Notes: generated by a model from the letters alone, not told the origin. A stretch of DNA of 64,000 nt from Pirellula staleyi DSM 6068 (GCF_000025185.1 NC_013720.1:3410001-3474000), one strand, 5' to 3'. Positions 34,024 through 43,145 are shown, counted from the stretch's first letter. A program made the numbers and translations.

Positions 34024-35634
34024 TTACCGGGGGCTGTAGCTCGTGGCGGGAACAGGCGGTGCATACGGGCTCGGCGCGATGGGCATCGTGCCACTCGCAG
34101 GAATCACTGGGCTCGGAAGCTCGAGTGAATAAGGACCAACTTGCGGTTGCATCGGTGGATAAGCCGACGGTTGACGCACCACATCGCTGCGGGCTGGTGC
34201 ACGTGGCATGCGGCTGTCGTATTCAGGCTGCTGACCACGAACCGTGCTGCCACCACTCGAAGCGGTGTTGCCGATCGCTTGCAAATCAGGCGGTGTCACG
34301 ACAATTTTGGGGGGATCGCCTAGCTGGGGATTGGTTTCAAACAGCTGCGATGACTTCAAGCGGCGTTCACTTGCCCGCAGTTCTCGCGTGTCGAGAATAT
34401 CTCCCGGACGCAGACTCAAGCGGTTGAGAATCACACTCTCACGCGTGTGAGGATACTCCCCTTCGATCTTCACGCGGATATCGCCGACGCTGAACACGCC
34501 ACCCTCTTGCACGCGATACACCACGTCGAGTTGACCTGGCTCTTCGAGAAAGCGAGGGTCGGCTTGGACGTCGGCAAACACATGCCCTTGGCTTCCATAG
34601 AGATCAACAATGGTGTTAATATCTTTGGTCATTGCCGATTGATCGAAAAACTGACCACTCTTGAGTTCAAGGAAGTCGAGCAGCGGACCAGAGGCGAACT
34701 TGACATTCCCCTCGACCGACACGCTTCGCACGACATAACGCGGGCCTTCATCGATCACAAACTTCAGGGTGACCCATTTGCCCGAATCGTCGAACACCAT
34801 CTCACGACCGACACGAGCCCGAAAATATCCGAGGCTTCGATAGTAGCCCGTCAGCTTTTCGACATCGGCATCGATCTTCGAACGATCGACCTTGCCGCGC
34901 CAGAAATACCACATGATGCCAGGTTTCGACTCGATCTGAGTTTTGAGGCGAGCGTCGGTGGCGATGGTGTTCCCTTCGAACTCGACATCCCAAATTCGTT
35001 CGAGCGCACCTTCATTCACCAGGAATACGACACCCTTGTCCCCCGGCTTATCCCCCTCCAGGATCGAAATCTGAGCTTGGGGGAAACCACTCCGGTGATA
35101 AAGGTCCTCGATTTTGCGACGAGCTTCTTCCGTGGCGTAGCTGTTAATACTGTCGCCCACTTTGAGCCCGTGCTCTTTCACCATCTTCTTTTCGCTGACA
35201 CCCCGGTTGCCCAGGTGCCGGACATACTGAATCCGCGGCCGTTCAAACACTTCATAAATCACAATCACGCCACCATCGGCTGGGCGTGTATAGGTTTGAA
35301 CGTCGCGAAATAGACCCGTCGAAACGAGCGAGCGAACATCGCTTTGCACAAGCTCGGCATCGAATTCACGATCCTTGCGTGTGCGGAGGTGTTTTTGAAT
35401 TTCGTAGTCTTTGGTGATCGTGTTGCCACGTACTTGCACATCCACCACAAGCTGGGGAGCGGCGTTGGCGACGTTATAGCCCGAAGGAGCAGCTGGCGTA
35501 GCCATCGCTGGTAAAGCCGGTGGTGGCATGCTCGGTGGACCAAACTGCGCGCGAGCTTCGGCCTGGGCGATGAGCACCAGCAGTGCAATCGCGAGGTTGT
35601 GGCCATAGCGGAGTGGGTGATCGGCGACTGACAA
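34024..35634 (-). CDS. POTRA-domain protein, periplasmic half of a split BamA
   Basis: 536 residues from the TTG at 35634, which has GGGGGA eight bases upstream and gives a normal signal peptide (NLAIALLVLIAQAEARAQ); the frame stays open to a TTG at 35760. After a Pro-rich linker come about five POTRA units (~75-435 of the mature region): VVDVQVRGNTITKDYEI, RIQYVRHLGNRGVSEKKM, RIWDVEFEGNTIATDARL, YVVRSVSVEGNVKFASGPL and VFSVGDIRVKIEGEYPH. This is the full BamA complement, but instead of continuing into a barrel the protein ends in a Pro/Ser/Tyr-rich tail. The barrel gene follows after 15 bp with its own signal sequence, so this is gene fission rather than a frameshift. Confidence 0.88.
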   Translation of the reverse strand: MSVADHPLRYGHNLAIALLVLIAQAEARAQFGPPSMPPPALPAMATPAAPSGYNVANAAPQLVVDVQVRGNTITKDYEIQKHLRTRKDREFDAELVQSDVRSLVSTGLFRDVQTYTRPADGGVIVIYEVFERPRIQYVRHLGNRGVSEKKMVKEHGLKVGDSINSYATEEARRKIEDLYHRSGFPQAQISILEGDKPGDKGVVFLVNEGALERIWDVEFEGNTIATDARLKTQIESKPGIMWYFWRGKVDRSKIDADVEKLTGYYRSLGYFRARVGREMVFDDSGKWVTLKFVIDEGPRYVVRSVSVEGNVKFASGPLLDFLELKSGQFFDQSAMTKDINTIVDLYGSQGHVFADVQADPRFLEEPGQLDVVYRVQEGGVFSVGDIRVKIEGEYPHTRESVILNRLSLRPGDILDTRELRASERRLKSSQLFETNPQLGDPPKIVVTPPDLQAIGNTASSGGSTVRGQQPEYDSRMPRAPARSDVVRQPSAYPPMQPQVGPYSLELPSPVIPASGTMPIAPSPYAPPVPATSYSPR

Positions 35635-35881
35635 GTTTTGGATCCCCCGATCCCAAGTGGAAGTTGCACATCGAAGAAGAAACGACAGCGCAGCGAAGGC
35701 ACGGTGAAACGCTGCCTTCGAGCGGTCGGTGTAATTACCGGAATGGGTAGCACCCGGCAAGGTCGTTTTGAGAGAAGCGGCGAAACTTCAGAAATTCTGC
35801 CGCAAAATGTGTTCGAGAGATGCTAGCAACCGAGGCAAGGAAAACCGCTAGCGACTCGCCTAAACGACCTGAAACAAGACT

Positions 35882-36628
35882 CTATTTGCGAAACTCGCGC
35901 CACTCGCCGCCGATCAGACGTTCGTGAGGCAAGTAGTTCCCCTTGTAGCGCATATGCTCGGACTGAGAGACGTAGTACCCCAAATAGAGCCACTTCTTAC
36001 CGAGTGTCGTGCACAGGGCTATTTCCTGAAGCACGGAGTAGGTGCCTAGGCTCACCTCTTTCACGCGTGGATCGTAGAACGTGTAGACAGCAGAGATTGC
36101 GCTAGCACCGACATCAATGATCGCGATCCCCACCAGCGTTTCGTCGAGGTAGTACGCGATCTCGCGGGTATCGCAGCAGCTGAGCGTGAGGAACGATTCG
36201 TAACCCTCGGCATCAAGATGCGATTCACCAGCCGTCAGCGATCGAAGTTCGCGATGCAAATTGAAGAGCTCGACGCGCTGGTCGTCGATCACAGCTGGCT
36301 GCACTTGCATCGTGATCAGCTCGCTGCCGCGTCTCAGCAGACGCCGCTGGGTGGCATTAGGGCGATAGTCGGCTGCGACAATCCGAATCGGCTCGCAAGC
36401 CTGACAAGCGGGACAATCTGGCTTATAGAGCATCGGACCAGTACGACGATCGCCAGCCGCAAGTCGCTCGTCGAACTCCGCATGCGACAATCGTCGCAGC
36501 TGCATCCGAAGGGGCATCCGTGCGACAAGTCCCGGCAAATAAGGACAATCGGAAGGCTCGTCGTAGGCCAAGAATTCGACCGGCGATGTCTCTTCCTCTT
36601 CCGATCCGTCTTCGCCCCTAGTCATCAA
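35882..36628 (-). CDS. bpt: Aspartate/glutamate leucyltransferase
   Basis: Adds Leu from leucyl-tRNA to proteins starting with Asp or Glu, making them N-degron substrates. 248 residues, full length for the Bpt/ATE family. Typical blocks are DCPYLPGLVARMPLR at the start, GPMLYKPDCPACQACEPIRI with the metal-binding Cys residues, and YLGYYVSQSEHMRYKGNYLP near the end. Its ATG overlaps the dnaB stop by 4 bp (ATGA), so it is translationally coupled to dnaB, the last gene of the replication/ribosome cluster. Confidence 0.93.
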   Translation of the reverse strand: MMTRGEDGSEEEETSPVEFLAYDEPSDCPYLPGLVARMPLRMQLRRLSHAEFDERLAAGDRRTGPMLYKPDCPACQACEPIRIVAADYRPNATQRRLLRRGSELITMQVQPAVIDDQRVELFNLHRELRSLTAGESHLDAEGYESFLTLSCCDTREIAYYLDETLVGIAIIDVGASAISAVYTFYDPRVKEVSLGTYSVLQEIALCTTLGKKWLYLGYYVSQSEHMRYKGNYLPHERLIGGEWREFRK

Positions 36629-38082
36629 AAGTTTCCACCTGCTTCGCCACCAGGAAACTGGTTGTAGCTGTCGAACTGCTCGAGTCGATCGGGAGTTGGG
36701 TCTTGAAACCGCGTGAAGTTCTTCAGGAACTCGAGCTTGATATCTTCGCCAGCCGGACCACTTCGCTGTTTACCAATGATGATCTGCGCCTGACCCGACA
36801 CCGAGTCGCGCTCTTCTCCTCGAAGATAATACTCTTCGCGATGCACGAACATCACCACGTCGGCATCTTGCTCGATTGCTCCCGATTCTCGCAGGTGCGA
36901 CATCTTAGGAATTTTGTCCGTTCCCGCTTCTGTCTGTCGGTTGAGCTGGGCCAGACAAAGCACTGGCACTTTCATTTCGCGAGCCATACCCTTCAGGCGG
37001 CGAGCAATGCGTGCCACCTGTTCCTGACGCGGGTCTTTGGTGTTGTCGGGTTCGATCAGCTGCAGGTAGTCGACGACGATCAGCCCGAGACGTCCCTCGC
37101 GGCGAGCAATGCGCCGCGCGGCTGCTGCAATCTCTGTCACGGTGCGGCTGGGAGAGTCGTCGACAAACAGCGGCGCTTGCGCAAGCTTGCTCGAAGCGTT
37201 CACGATCTTGGTGCGATCTTCGCGTGTTAGTGTACCGGCCCTGAGACGCGTACCTTCGACCCGCGCAACCGAACAGAGCAAACGATCGGCGAGTTCGAGC
37301 GACGACATTTCGAGGCTGACAAACAGTGCCGGCACGTTTTGGTTGAGCGCTACGTTCTCAGCGATGTTCATCGCAAACGCGGTTTTTCCCATCGCCGGGC
37401 GAGCTGCCAAAATGATGAGCTCGCCGTTGTGCATGCCACTCGTTTTTTCATCGAGTCCGCGAAATCCATACTCCACACCACTGGTGTCGAGTGTTCCGCT
37501 CATGCGAGCTTCAAGTCGGTCCATCGACTTCTGCAAAACATCCTTGAGCGATTGCACGGTGTTGTCGCCGCGCACATCCAGGATCGAGAAGATCTTTTGC
37601 TCAGCTTGCGAGAGCAGGTGCTTAGCTTCCTGCGATTCGTCGTACGCATCACGCAAGATTTCCGTCGATGCTTGAATGAGCGAGCGAAAAGTGCTCTTGG
37701 TACGGACGATCTCAGCGTAGTAGGTCGCGTGCGCAGCGTTGGGGACCGAGTTGATGATTTTGCTGAGATACGCCGTGCCACCCACCGCCTCGAAATCGCC
37801 GGCGGTTTTCAGGCGATCGATCAGCAGCGTGGGATCGATCTTTTTGTTCCCCTCGTGCAGCGCACACATGTGGCTGAACAGCTTGCGATGCGCATCGTCG
37901 TAGAAGTCTTCTGAACGGACGATCATCACTACGTCGTCGAGCACATCGGGCAATAGCACTATCGAGCCCAAGAGACCAATTTCTGCCTGACGATCAAAAG
38001 GAGGCTGTCGATCACCAACCTGTTCGGCTGGCTGCTCGAACAAGCGGCGTGCTGCACCATCTTCACGACGATTCTTGGCCAC
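36625..38082 (-). CDS. dnaB: Replicative DNA helicase
   Basis: Hexameric 5'-3' helicase that unwinds DNA at the replication fork and recruits the DnaG primase. 485 residues with the N-terminal DnaB domain (~30-135), linker helix and RecA-like C-terminal domain; Walker A is ARPAMGKTAFA (~227-237), Walker B LIVVDYLQLI, and the arginine finger region KQRSGPAGEDIKL near the end. The start is a GTG with AGAAGGAAG six bases upstream. It lies 465 bp after rplI in the usual rpsF-ssb-rplI-dnaB order. No intein is present. Confidence 0.96.
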   Translation of the reverse strand: MAKNRREDGAARRLFEQPAEQVGDRQPPFDRQAEIGLLGSIVLLPDVLDDVVMIVRSEDFYDDAHRKLFSHMCALHEGNKKIDPTLLIDRLKTAGDFEAVGGTAYLSKIINSVPNAAHATYYAEIVRTKSTFRSLIQASTEILRDAYDESQEAKHLLSQAEQKIFSILDVRGDNTVQSLKDVLQKSMDRLEARMSGTLDTSGVEYGFRGLDEKTSGMHNGELIILAARPAMGKTAFAMNIAENVALNQNVPALFVSLEMSSLELADRLLCSVARVEGTRLRAGTLTREDRTKIVNASSKLAQAPLFVDDSPSRTVTEIAAAARRIARREGRLGLIVVDYLQLIEPDNTKDPRQEQVARIARRLKGMAREMKVPVLCLAQLNRQTEAGTDKIPKMSHLRESGAIEQDADVVMFVHREEYYLRGEERDSVSGQAQIIIGKQRSGPAGEDIKLEFLKNFTRFQDPTPDRLEQFDSYNQFPGGEAGGNF

Positions 38083-38547
38083 GGAAACTTCCTTCTAAGA
38101 GCTCACTCGCAAGCCCGCGTAACTGAGCGATTAATCCATCAGCGGGGCCAAAAGAGTACCTGCCAGTGCTTCTCGTAAGGATCGATAGGCGGGCGAGAAT
38201 CGTGATTTTACCACGCCCATGCCGTCTGTGCAGAGAACCGCCGGAAAGAGCACGAGCGACTTAGCGTAATGACGATTTCTCCGCGGAAATTCTGCAGCGG
38301 AAGTGCGGGCCATTTCTTATGCCAGGCGAATGCTGGTTTAGCGGCGACGGTTGAAAACTCGTCGCGCACGCACACGCTATTCAGGGCTTTCGGCGAGTGA
38401 TAGCAAGAAACGATCACAGCCATCGTGCGAGCAGGCACACAATGGCTGTGGAGGTAAGGTGTGCGAAGCATTCAGCATCGCACGAATCTTCAGTAATCGC
38501 CCAGCCGCAGTGCTGCCATCGAGCAGCAAGATGCGGACATGCGACGC
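38083..38547. other. Gap between rplI and dnaB
   Basis: No supportable gene on either strand; short frames here have no family signature. In this gene order the two genes usually lie close together, so a separate dnaB promoter is likely in this gap, but I could not identify one. Confidence 0.4.
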
Positions 38548-39087
38548 CTATTTTTTGTCAGCTGCAGGAGCGTCGCCGGTAACCGTGGGAACAACCCAAA
38601 CCTTGAGTTCGGAGTTGATGTCGTTGTGCAGGTGGATCTTGACGGTGTAGAGACCGAGTTCCTTGAGAGGACCTTCGAGTCGCACCTGATCCGAGGTGAT
38701 CGAGAAACCAGCTTGCTTGAGCGAAGCGGCGATGTCGTTGGCATTCACGCTGCCGTAGAGATGCCCTTCGTCGTTGGCATTGGCTTCGATCGTGATGCTT
38801 TGACGCGAGATCGCTTCCGACAGTTGGCGGAGCGAAGCCAAGCGTGCCTTCTCGATTTCGAGCAGACGAGCCTTGTGCTTGTCGACCATGCGTTTGTGGT
38901 GGTCGGTGGCAATCGTGGCCAAGCCTTGTGGCAGCAGGAAGTTGAGGGCATATCCTCGCTTTACCTGAACGATATCACCTTGCTTGCCGAGGTGATCGAC
39001 CGATTGGATGAGCAGCAGTTGCACGCCACCGGTTGGGCCTTTAGGAAGACGCTTGAAGCGGCCGAATTTGGAAGATGCGTTAGCCAT
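38548..39087 (-). CDS. rplI: 50S ribosomal protein L9
   Basis: Large-subunit ribosomal protein L9. 179 residues, longer than the ~150 of E. coli. The N-terminal domain has VQLLLIQSVDHLGKQGDIVQ and VKRGYALNFLLPQGLA, matching the L9 signature GxVVxVKxGYARNxLxPxG. The central helix and C-terminal domain follow (SITIEANANDEGHLYGSVNA), and a short Ala/Asp/Lys tail ends the protein. The extra length is ~23 residues before the N-terminal domain (KFGRFKRLPKGPTGG). Confidence 0.95.
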   Translation of the reverse strand: MANASSKFGRFKRLPKGPTGGVQLLLIQSVDHLGKQGDIVQVKRGYALNFLLPQGLATIATDHHKRMVDKHKARLLEIEKARLASLRQLSEAISRQSITIEANANDEGHLYGSVNANDIAASLKQAGFSITSDQVRLEGPLKELGLYTVKIHLHNDINSELKVWVVPTVTGDAPAADKK

Positions 39088-39252
39088 AGTGCAACCTGAA
39101 CTCGTCTCGAAAAACGTTTTGCTTATCGGGCTATCTCGAACGTTCTGTTCGATCGATAACCCACCAGTGAACTCAATTGTTGCTGCAGTCGGTCTGGCAG
39201 GGTTGTCCTGAAAGACGATACAGCGGTCGATCGGTATCTATTACAAAAACGA

Positions 39253-39732
39253 TTAAAACGGAATGTCGTCTTGGGGAGGTGGAGGGGGAGCGTTGCGGGT
39301 CGATCGCTGCGGTGCTGCTGGGGCCGACATCGGTTCGCCGTAGTCGGCACCATCGTCGTAGCTTGCACCACCACCACCTCGATTGCCGCCACCACCACCG
39401 CCCTTGGCGCTTCCGAGCATCTGCATTTTTTCGCCGACAACGCGAAGCTTCGAACGCTTCTGGCCATCGGTTTCCCACGTGTCGAGCTTCAGTCGACCTT
39501 CGATCAGCACCTGCGAACCCTTACCCAGGTATTCGCCAGCGACCTCAGCCGTTCGGCCCCACAGGGTGACATCGACAAACGTTGTCTCTTCAATCCACTG
39601 GCCATCTTGACCTTTGCGACGATCGTTCACCGCGAGGCCCAATTCCGTCACCGCCATACCACTTTGCAGGTACTTAATCTCGACATCCCGGGTGATATTC
39701 CCGAGCAAGATTACACGATTGAAATTGGCCAT
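39253..39732 (-). CDS. ssb: Single-stranded DNA-binding protein
   Basis: Binds and protects single-stranded DNA in replication and repair. 159 residues with the OB fold at the N-terminus ([19 protein letters not shown] ... [20 protein letters not shown]), a Gly-rich flexible linker (~110-130) and the conserved acidic C-terminal tip DDIPF that recruits partner proteins. The ATG at 39732 has AAGGAAA upstream. It lies between rpsF and rplI, the usual bacterial position; rpsR, which often sits directly after ssb, is absent from the 165-bp gap to rplI. Confidence 0.96.
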   Translation of the reverse strand: MANFNRVILLGNITRDVEIKYLQSGMAVTELGLAVNDRRKGQDGQWIEETTFVDVTLWGRTAEVAGEYLGKGSQVLIEGRLKLDTWETDGQKRSKLRVVGEKMQMLGSAKGGGGGGNRGGGGASYDDGADYGEPMSAPAAPQRSTRNAPPPPPQDDIPF

Positions 39733-39872
39733 AAACGGTTTCCTTGGCAGATTCTCGAAAGGGGCATCCGGTGGGATACCTAAACAAAAGTCACCTTAGG
39801 CGAGAACCTACCAAAACGTTCGAACGCTCGCAAGTTAGCCAGGTTGCCAGACTCAGATCGCCGGGGCGATCC

Positions 39873-40268
39873 TTAGTTGGCAGCTTCTTCGGGAACTTCG
39901 AGGGCAGGAGCAACAGGAGCTGCTTCCACGCGACGATGTCCACCCTTGGCGTGTTCCACCAGCGTGTCGACCAGTCGTGGATCGACCTTGAGGGTCATGT
40001 GACGAACGATCGATTCGTTGATGCGAATCTGGCTGTGGAAATCGTTGAGCTTGCTGCCGTCGAGACGGAAGTAAGTGATCCAGTACGTTCCCTTTTTGTG
40101 GCCATCGATTGGATAGGCCAAGCGTTGCTCGTTCCAGAGTCGGCTGACGAGCACTTCGCCACCCAGTTTCTCGATCAGAGCAGGAATCGTCCCACCCATG
40201 CCACCTGGATCCTGGGCATACTTGTTCGAGTCCAGGATTACCATGTTTTCATAAACACTTTGAGCCAC
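39873..40268 (-). CDS. rpsF: 30S ribosomal protein S6
   Basis: Small-subunit protein S6, 131 residues from the GTG at 40268, which has GAGGAG seven bases upstream; the frame is open to 40379 but the extra residues are not conserved. The core has VYENMVILDSNKYAQDPGG, GGEVLVSRLWNEQRLAYPI and KKGTYWITYFRLDGSKLNDF, which match S6. A Glu/Ala/Pro-rich tail follows. First gene of rpsF-ssb-rplI-dnaB-bpt, and only ~95 bp downstream of pth. Confidence 0.94.
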   Translation of the reverse strand: MAQSVYENMVILDSNKYAQDPGGMGGTIPALIEKLGGEVLVSRLWNEQRLAYPIDGHKKGTYWITYFRLDGSKLNDFHSQIRINESIVRHMTLKVDPRLVDTLVEHAKGGHRRVEAAPVAPALEVPEEAAN

Positions 40269-40362
40269 GATCACGCTCCTCGCCAGCAAAACCAACTGTT
40301 GTGATTTGTCGAAATAATTTGGTAATTCGAAGCGATTCCGAGGGTCTGTAAGACGATTGCTC

Positions 40363-40932
40363 TTACACGTTTTTGGCATTGAACTTGTTCATGCATGCCT
40401 GAATGCCTTCTTGCACAAAGGTTTGCACGCCGTCTGCTGCCAGTTGCCAGGAAATCTCCGCTTCGATTTGTTCGTCTTTGTTAAATCTGCTGAGAACGAA
40501 GTTAGCCACATCCCAGCCGGAAGGTGGAGCTCCGATTCCGACTCGAAGTCTGGGAACCGCATCGGTTCCGAGTCTTCGAATCACATCGTCGAGCCCTTTT
40601 TGACCTCCCGAGGACCCTTTCGCTCGGAATCGCAGTTTCCCAAGGGGAAGTGCAAAATCGTCGCAAATGATCAGGATGTCGGCGGTTTCGATCTTGTAAA
40701 AGTCACGTGCTGCCAGAACGCTCGAGCCACTAACGTTCATGAACGTCGTTGGCTTTAAGAGCAACATTTTTTCAGGGCCTAAGTTTCCTTGAGAAACTAG
40801 CCCTGAAAATTGCTCTCGCTCGGCAGTGGCTTGCACGCGACGAGCGACGATCGACACCACCTCAAACCCTACATTGTGACGCGTTCCTTGGTAGCGGCTT
40901 CCCGGATTCCCAAGGCCCACAATCAATTTCAT
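40363..40932 (-). CDS. pth: Peptidyl-tRNA hydrolase
   Basis: Releases tRNA from peptidyl-tRNA dropped by stalled ribosomes. 189 residues, full length. It starts with KLIVGLGNPGSRYQGTRHNV, containing the conserved Asn of GLGNPG and the catalytic His of RHNVGF, and has LLLKPTTFMNVSG, ICDDFALPLGKLR with the conserved Asp, and GSSGGQKGLDDVIRRLG. It lies 47 bp after rplY on the same strand, the common bacterial order rplY-pth. Confidence 0.96.
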   Translation of the reverse strand: MKLIVGLGNPGSRYQGTRHNVGFEVVSIVARRVQATAEREQFSGLVSQGNLGPEKMLLLKPTTFMNVSGSSVLAARDFYKIETADILIICDDFALPLGKLRFRAKGSSGGQKGLDDVIRRLGTDAVPRLRVGIGAPPSGWDVANFVLSRFNKDEQIEAEISWQLAADGVQTFVQEGIQACMNKFNAKNV

Positions 40933-40979
40933 GCTTCACCCACAGACTAGCATCTGTAGACAAGCAACTTGGCAGCGAA

Positions 40980-41606
40980 CTATTCGGCTGCTTCGTCGGC
41001 TTTGTCCTTCTTGCCAATCACCTCGGGTTCGGCCGAGCCAGCAGCTGCATCGTCGTCGCTGGCAGCCTTTGGAGCCACGCACGAGACAACGACCACACTG
41101 CCGGGAGTTACGAGCTCACCATCTTTGGGGAGCGTCACTTCGTTGGCGTGGATCGCTTTGCCAAGGTGAAGGTTGTTCACATTGACGATCAGTTTTTCAG
41201 GAATCTCTGCAGCAGGGCAGAGGATTTCGAGCTCGTGCGTGATGAACTGAAGCACGCCACCTTCGGTGAGGCCGGCAGCAGTTCCCTTGAGTTCGACGGC
41301 GATGGTGGTGCTCACCTTCTCGCTGGCCGAAACACGCATCAAGTCGATGTGGATGATTTCCTTGCTCCACACGTCCCATTGCACGGCGCGAATCAGAGCG
41401 CTCTCGGTCACATCTCCCTTGAGATTGACGAGCTTGCCACCGTGCTTCACAGCGGCCCAGATCTCTTCGCTGGCAACCGTCAGGCTGATGCTGGCTTCGC
41501 CGTGGCCGTAAAGAACAGCAGGCACTTTGCCGGTGTAGCGGAGGCGGCGATTGTTGGCGGTGCCAAGTTTGTCACGCTTGGTGACATTGAGTGTTTCTGC
41601 AGACAT
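40980..41606 (-). CDS. rplY: 50S ribosomal protein L25/general stress protein Ctc
   Basis: 5S rRNA-binding protein of the long Ctc/TL5 type, 208 residues from the ATG at 41606. The N-terminal L25 domain has RDKLGTANNRRLRYTGKVPA and VLYGHGEASISLTVA. The C-terminal beta domain (TTIAVELKGTAAGLTEGGVL, ILCPAAEIPEKLIVNVNNL) is the TL5-type extension, followed by an acidic Ala/Asp/Glu tail. It sits immediately upstream of pth; prs, which normally precedes it, is about 1.6 kb away behind two opposite-strand genes. Confidence 0.94.
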   Translation of the reverse strand: MSAETLNVTKRDKLGTANNRRLRYTGKVPAVLYGHGEASISLTVASEEIWAAVKHGGKLVNLKGDVTESALIRAVQWDVWSKEIIHIDLMRVSASEKVSTTIAVELKGTAAGLTEGGVLQFITHELEILCPAAEIPEKLIVNVNNLHLGKAIHANEVTLPKDGELVTPGSVVVVSCVAPKAASDDDAAAGSAEPEVIGKKDKADEAAE

Positions 41607-42162
41607 TAAGTCGAGGCACAAACTTGCTCGAGATGAGCAGTTGCACCAGCTCCAAACTTCAGTAGCCCGCTATCCACCGCCGGTCACATGCCAGCAGCCT
41701 GTCGCGGAATCGTTCTGATTTCTTCCCCCAGCAAAAGCCTCAAGCCACTGGATGGCGAAGTTCTTTTTGTGGGAAACCAAGTAGTGTGCCAAACAGATGA
41801 TGCGCTGACAAGCCCTAACAGCATTCAGGGAGCGACTATTTTGGGGATGCTAGCCAAATGAGAGTCGAATCCGGGTATGAACTGCGATGTATGGAGGTAA
41901 TTTCGGACCACAGGGGCGTCATGGGAAATGGCGTAAGTGCTTCTAGGGAGAGTGTTTGCATGTAAATCGTGGGTTGGTGAACCAGGGCAGTCAGGCTGGG
42001 GTTCTCTTGGGCGATCACTTGCCGCCCGTTTCGTCGATGGTTAAGGTTGTGATAGCAGTCGAGAGAGTGGCGTCGAGTCGAGTTGGCGACACTCTGCTTG
42101 GCAGCTAAGTGCTTTTGCATGTATGACTTCCGACGAAAACCGCAGCCCCAGATTTGCTACCC
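41607..42162. other. Divergent gap between rplY and the groES-like gene
   Basis: About 550 bp with no supportable gene. A 94-codon minus-strand frame at 41836-42120 has no recognisable features. The region should hold the promoter for rplY and downstream genes and that of the groES-like gene. Confidence 0.4.
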
Positions 42163-42498
42163 ATGTCGAAAGCCAAACCTCGCGTTTTTGAATACGTCGA
42201 ACCGATCGGTGCTCGTGTGCTAGTCCGTAAGGACGAGCCGAAACGACAAACCAAGGGGGGGATTGCGCTCCCCGACGCCGCCGAGATCCCCACCATCACC
42301 GGCCGGATCGTCGCCATTTCTGCGCAAATCGAAAACGACGAAGACCTGCCGCTGCGACAGTACGACAAGATTCTCTTTCACCCCAAGAGTGCCATTCCCG
42401 TCGATTTCGAAGCCGATAATCAGCTGTACGTGGTCCCGGTCGAGGATATCGTCGCTGTTTTTCGTCGTGAGTCGAGCGAAGGTGAAGCAGCCGAGTAG
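42163..42498 (+). CDS. GroES-like co-chaperonin, orphan
   Basis: 111 residues from the ATG at 42163. The whole protein fits the Cpn10 fold: VEPIGARVLVRKDEPKRQTK, GGIALPDAAE, GRIVAISAQ and YDKILFHPKSAIPVDFEADN (the usual G-D-x-V/I-L-F region), ending VEDIVAVFRR. The mobile loop (KRQTKGGIALPD) that contacts GroEL is present, with a sequence close to TxGGIxLPD. No groEL gene follows, so it is an orphan or paralogous GroES; planctomycetes often have several chaperonin genes. It is inserted on the opposite strand in the ribosomal/replication cluster. Confidence 0.85.
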   Translation: MSKAKPRVFEYVEPIGARVLVRKDEPKRQTKGGIALPDAAEIPTITGRIVAISAQIENDEDLPLRQYDKILFHPKSAIPVDFEADNQLYVVPVEDIVAVFRRESSEGEAAE

Positions 42499-42617
42499 GG
42501 CTCGCTGATTACTTCTTTCCGACTTCACGGAAACTTGCATTTCATTCGCACGGGTCTCCCCCTAGAATTCGTGGGCTCAGTCTCCATGAAGTACCTAGGC
42601 TGCGGGAGTCCCTACGC

Positions 42618-43145
42618 ATGCTTCACTTGTTGAACCTCGCCAAAGTTGTCATCGCAGCACTGCTTGTGTCAGCTGCGGCCACGTTTGTGTCGTCAGCGGC
42701 AGCTCAAGAGACGGCCACACCTGAAGCGATTTCGCGAGCGATTCACGAATCGCCAGCGTTTCTTCAGGGGAGCAAAAGTCACGAGATTCTCGAGCAGGTC
42801 GATGCCGGGGGCATCCGTGCGATGCTCGCAAACTTCGACGACGGCGAAGAAGATGCTGCCGAAGTCGGTTCCCTGGCCGACACCACATGGGTCGGCGACG
42901 ACGCCGTGGGTGTTTGCACCTTCAAGTTCCACGCCAATGGAAAGCTATCGTATGCGTACGGCGGCGCCGTCTATCACGACGGATTTTGGAAGCAAGACGG
43001 GAGCAAAGTTCACTTTGAAGTGAACAACAAATATCGCGAGTCCGACATGGTGATCAATGGCGATAAGATGATGGGCAAGGGCTACAACGTCGCTCAGGAC
43101 AAGTGGGAACTCACGCTCTTTAAAGTCGCGAGTTTCGCTAAGTAG
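42618..43145 (+). CDS. Secreted protein of unknown function, lipocalin/META-like C-terminal half
   Basis: 175 residues with a signal peptide (VVIAALLVSAAATFVSSAAA, cleavage near AQE). The mature protein has a helical part (residues ~32-75) and a C-terminal beta-rich part of ~90 residues (TTWVGDDAVGVCTFKFHANG, YAYGGAVYHDGFWKQDGSK, GKGYNVAQDKWELTLFKV), which reads like a small beta-barrel for which I cannot name a family. Its stop is ~80 bp from that of the convergent prs. One Cys. Confidence 0.7.
   Translation: MLHLLNLAKVVIAALLVSAAATFVSSAAAQETATPEAISRAIHESPAFLQGSKSHEILEQVDAGGIRAMLANFDDGEEDAAEVGSLADTTWVGDDAVGVCTFKFHANGKLSYAYGGAVYHDGFWKQDGSKVHFEVNNKYRESDMVINGDKMMGKGYNVAQDKWELTLFKVASFAK

Noticed and set aside
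32560-34128. 522-codon plus-strand frame opposite the BamA barrel gene
   Set aside because: Shadow of the barrel gene; Arg/Cys-rich with no domain.
38208-38471. 87-codon minus-strand frame between rplI and dnaB, a candidate for missing S18
   Set aside because: The translation does not resemble S18; rich in Ser, Ala and His without motif.
41836-42120. 94-codon minus-strand frame between rplY and the groES-like gene
   Set aside because: No domain, no ribosome binding site and composition unlike neighbouring genes.
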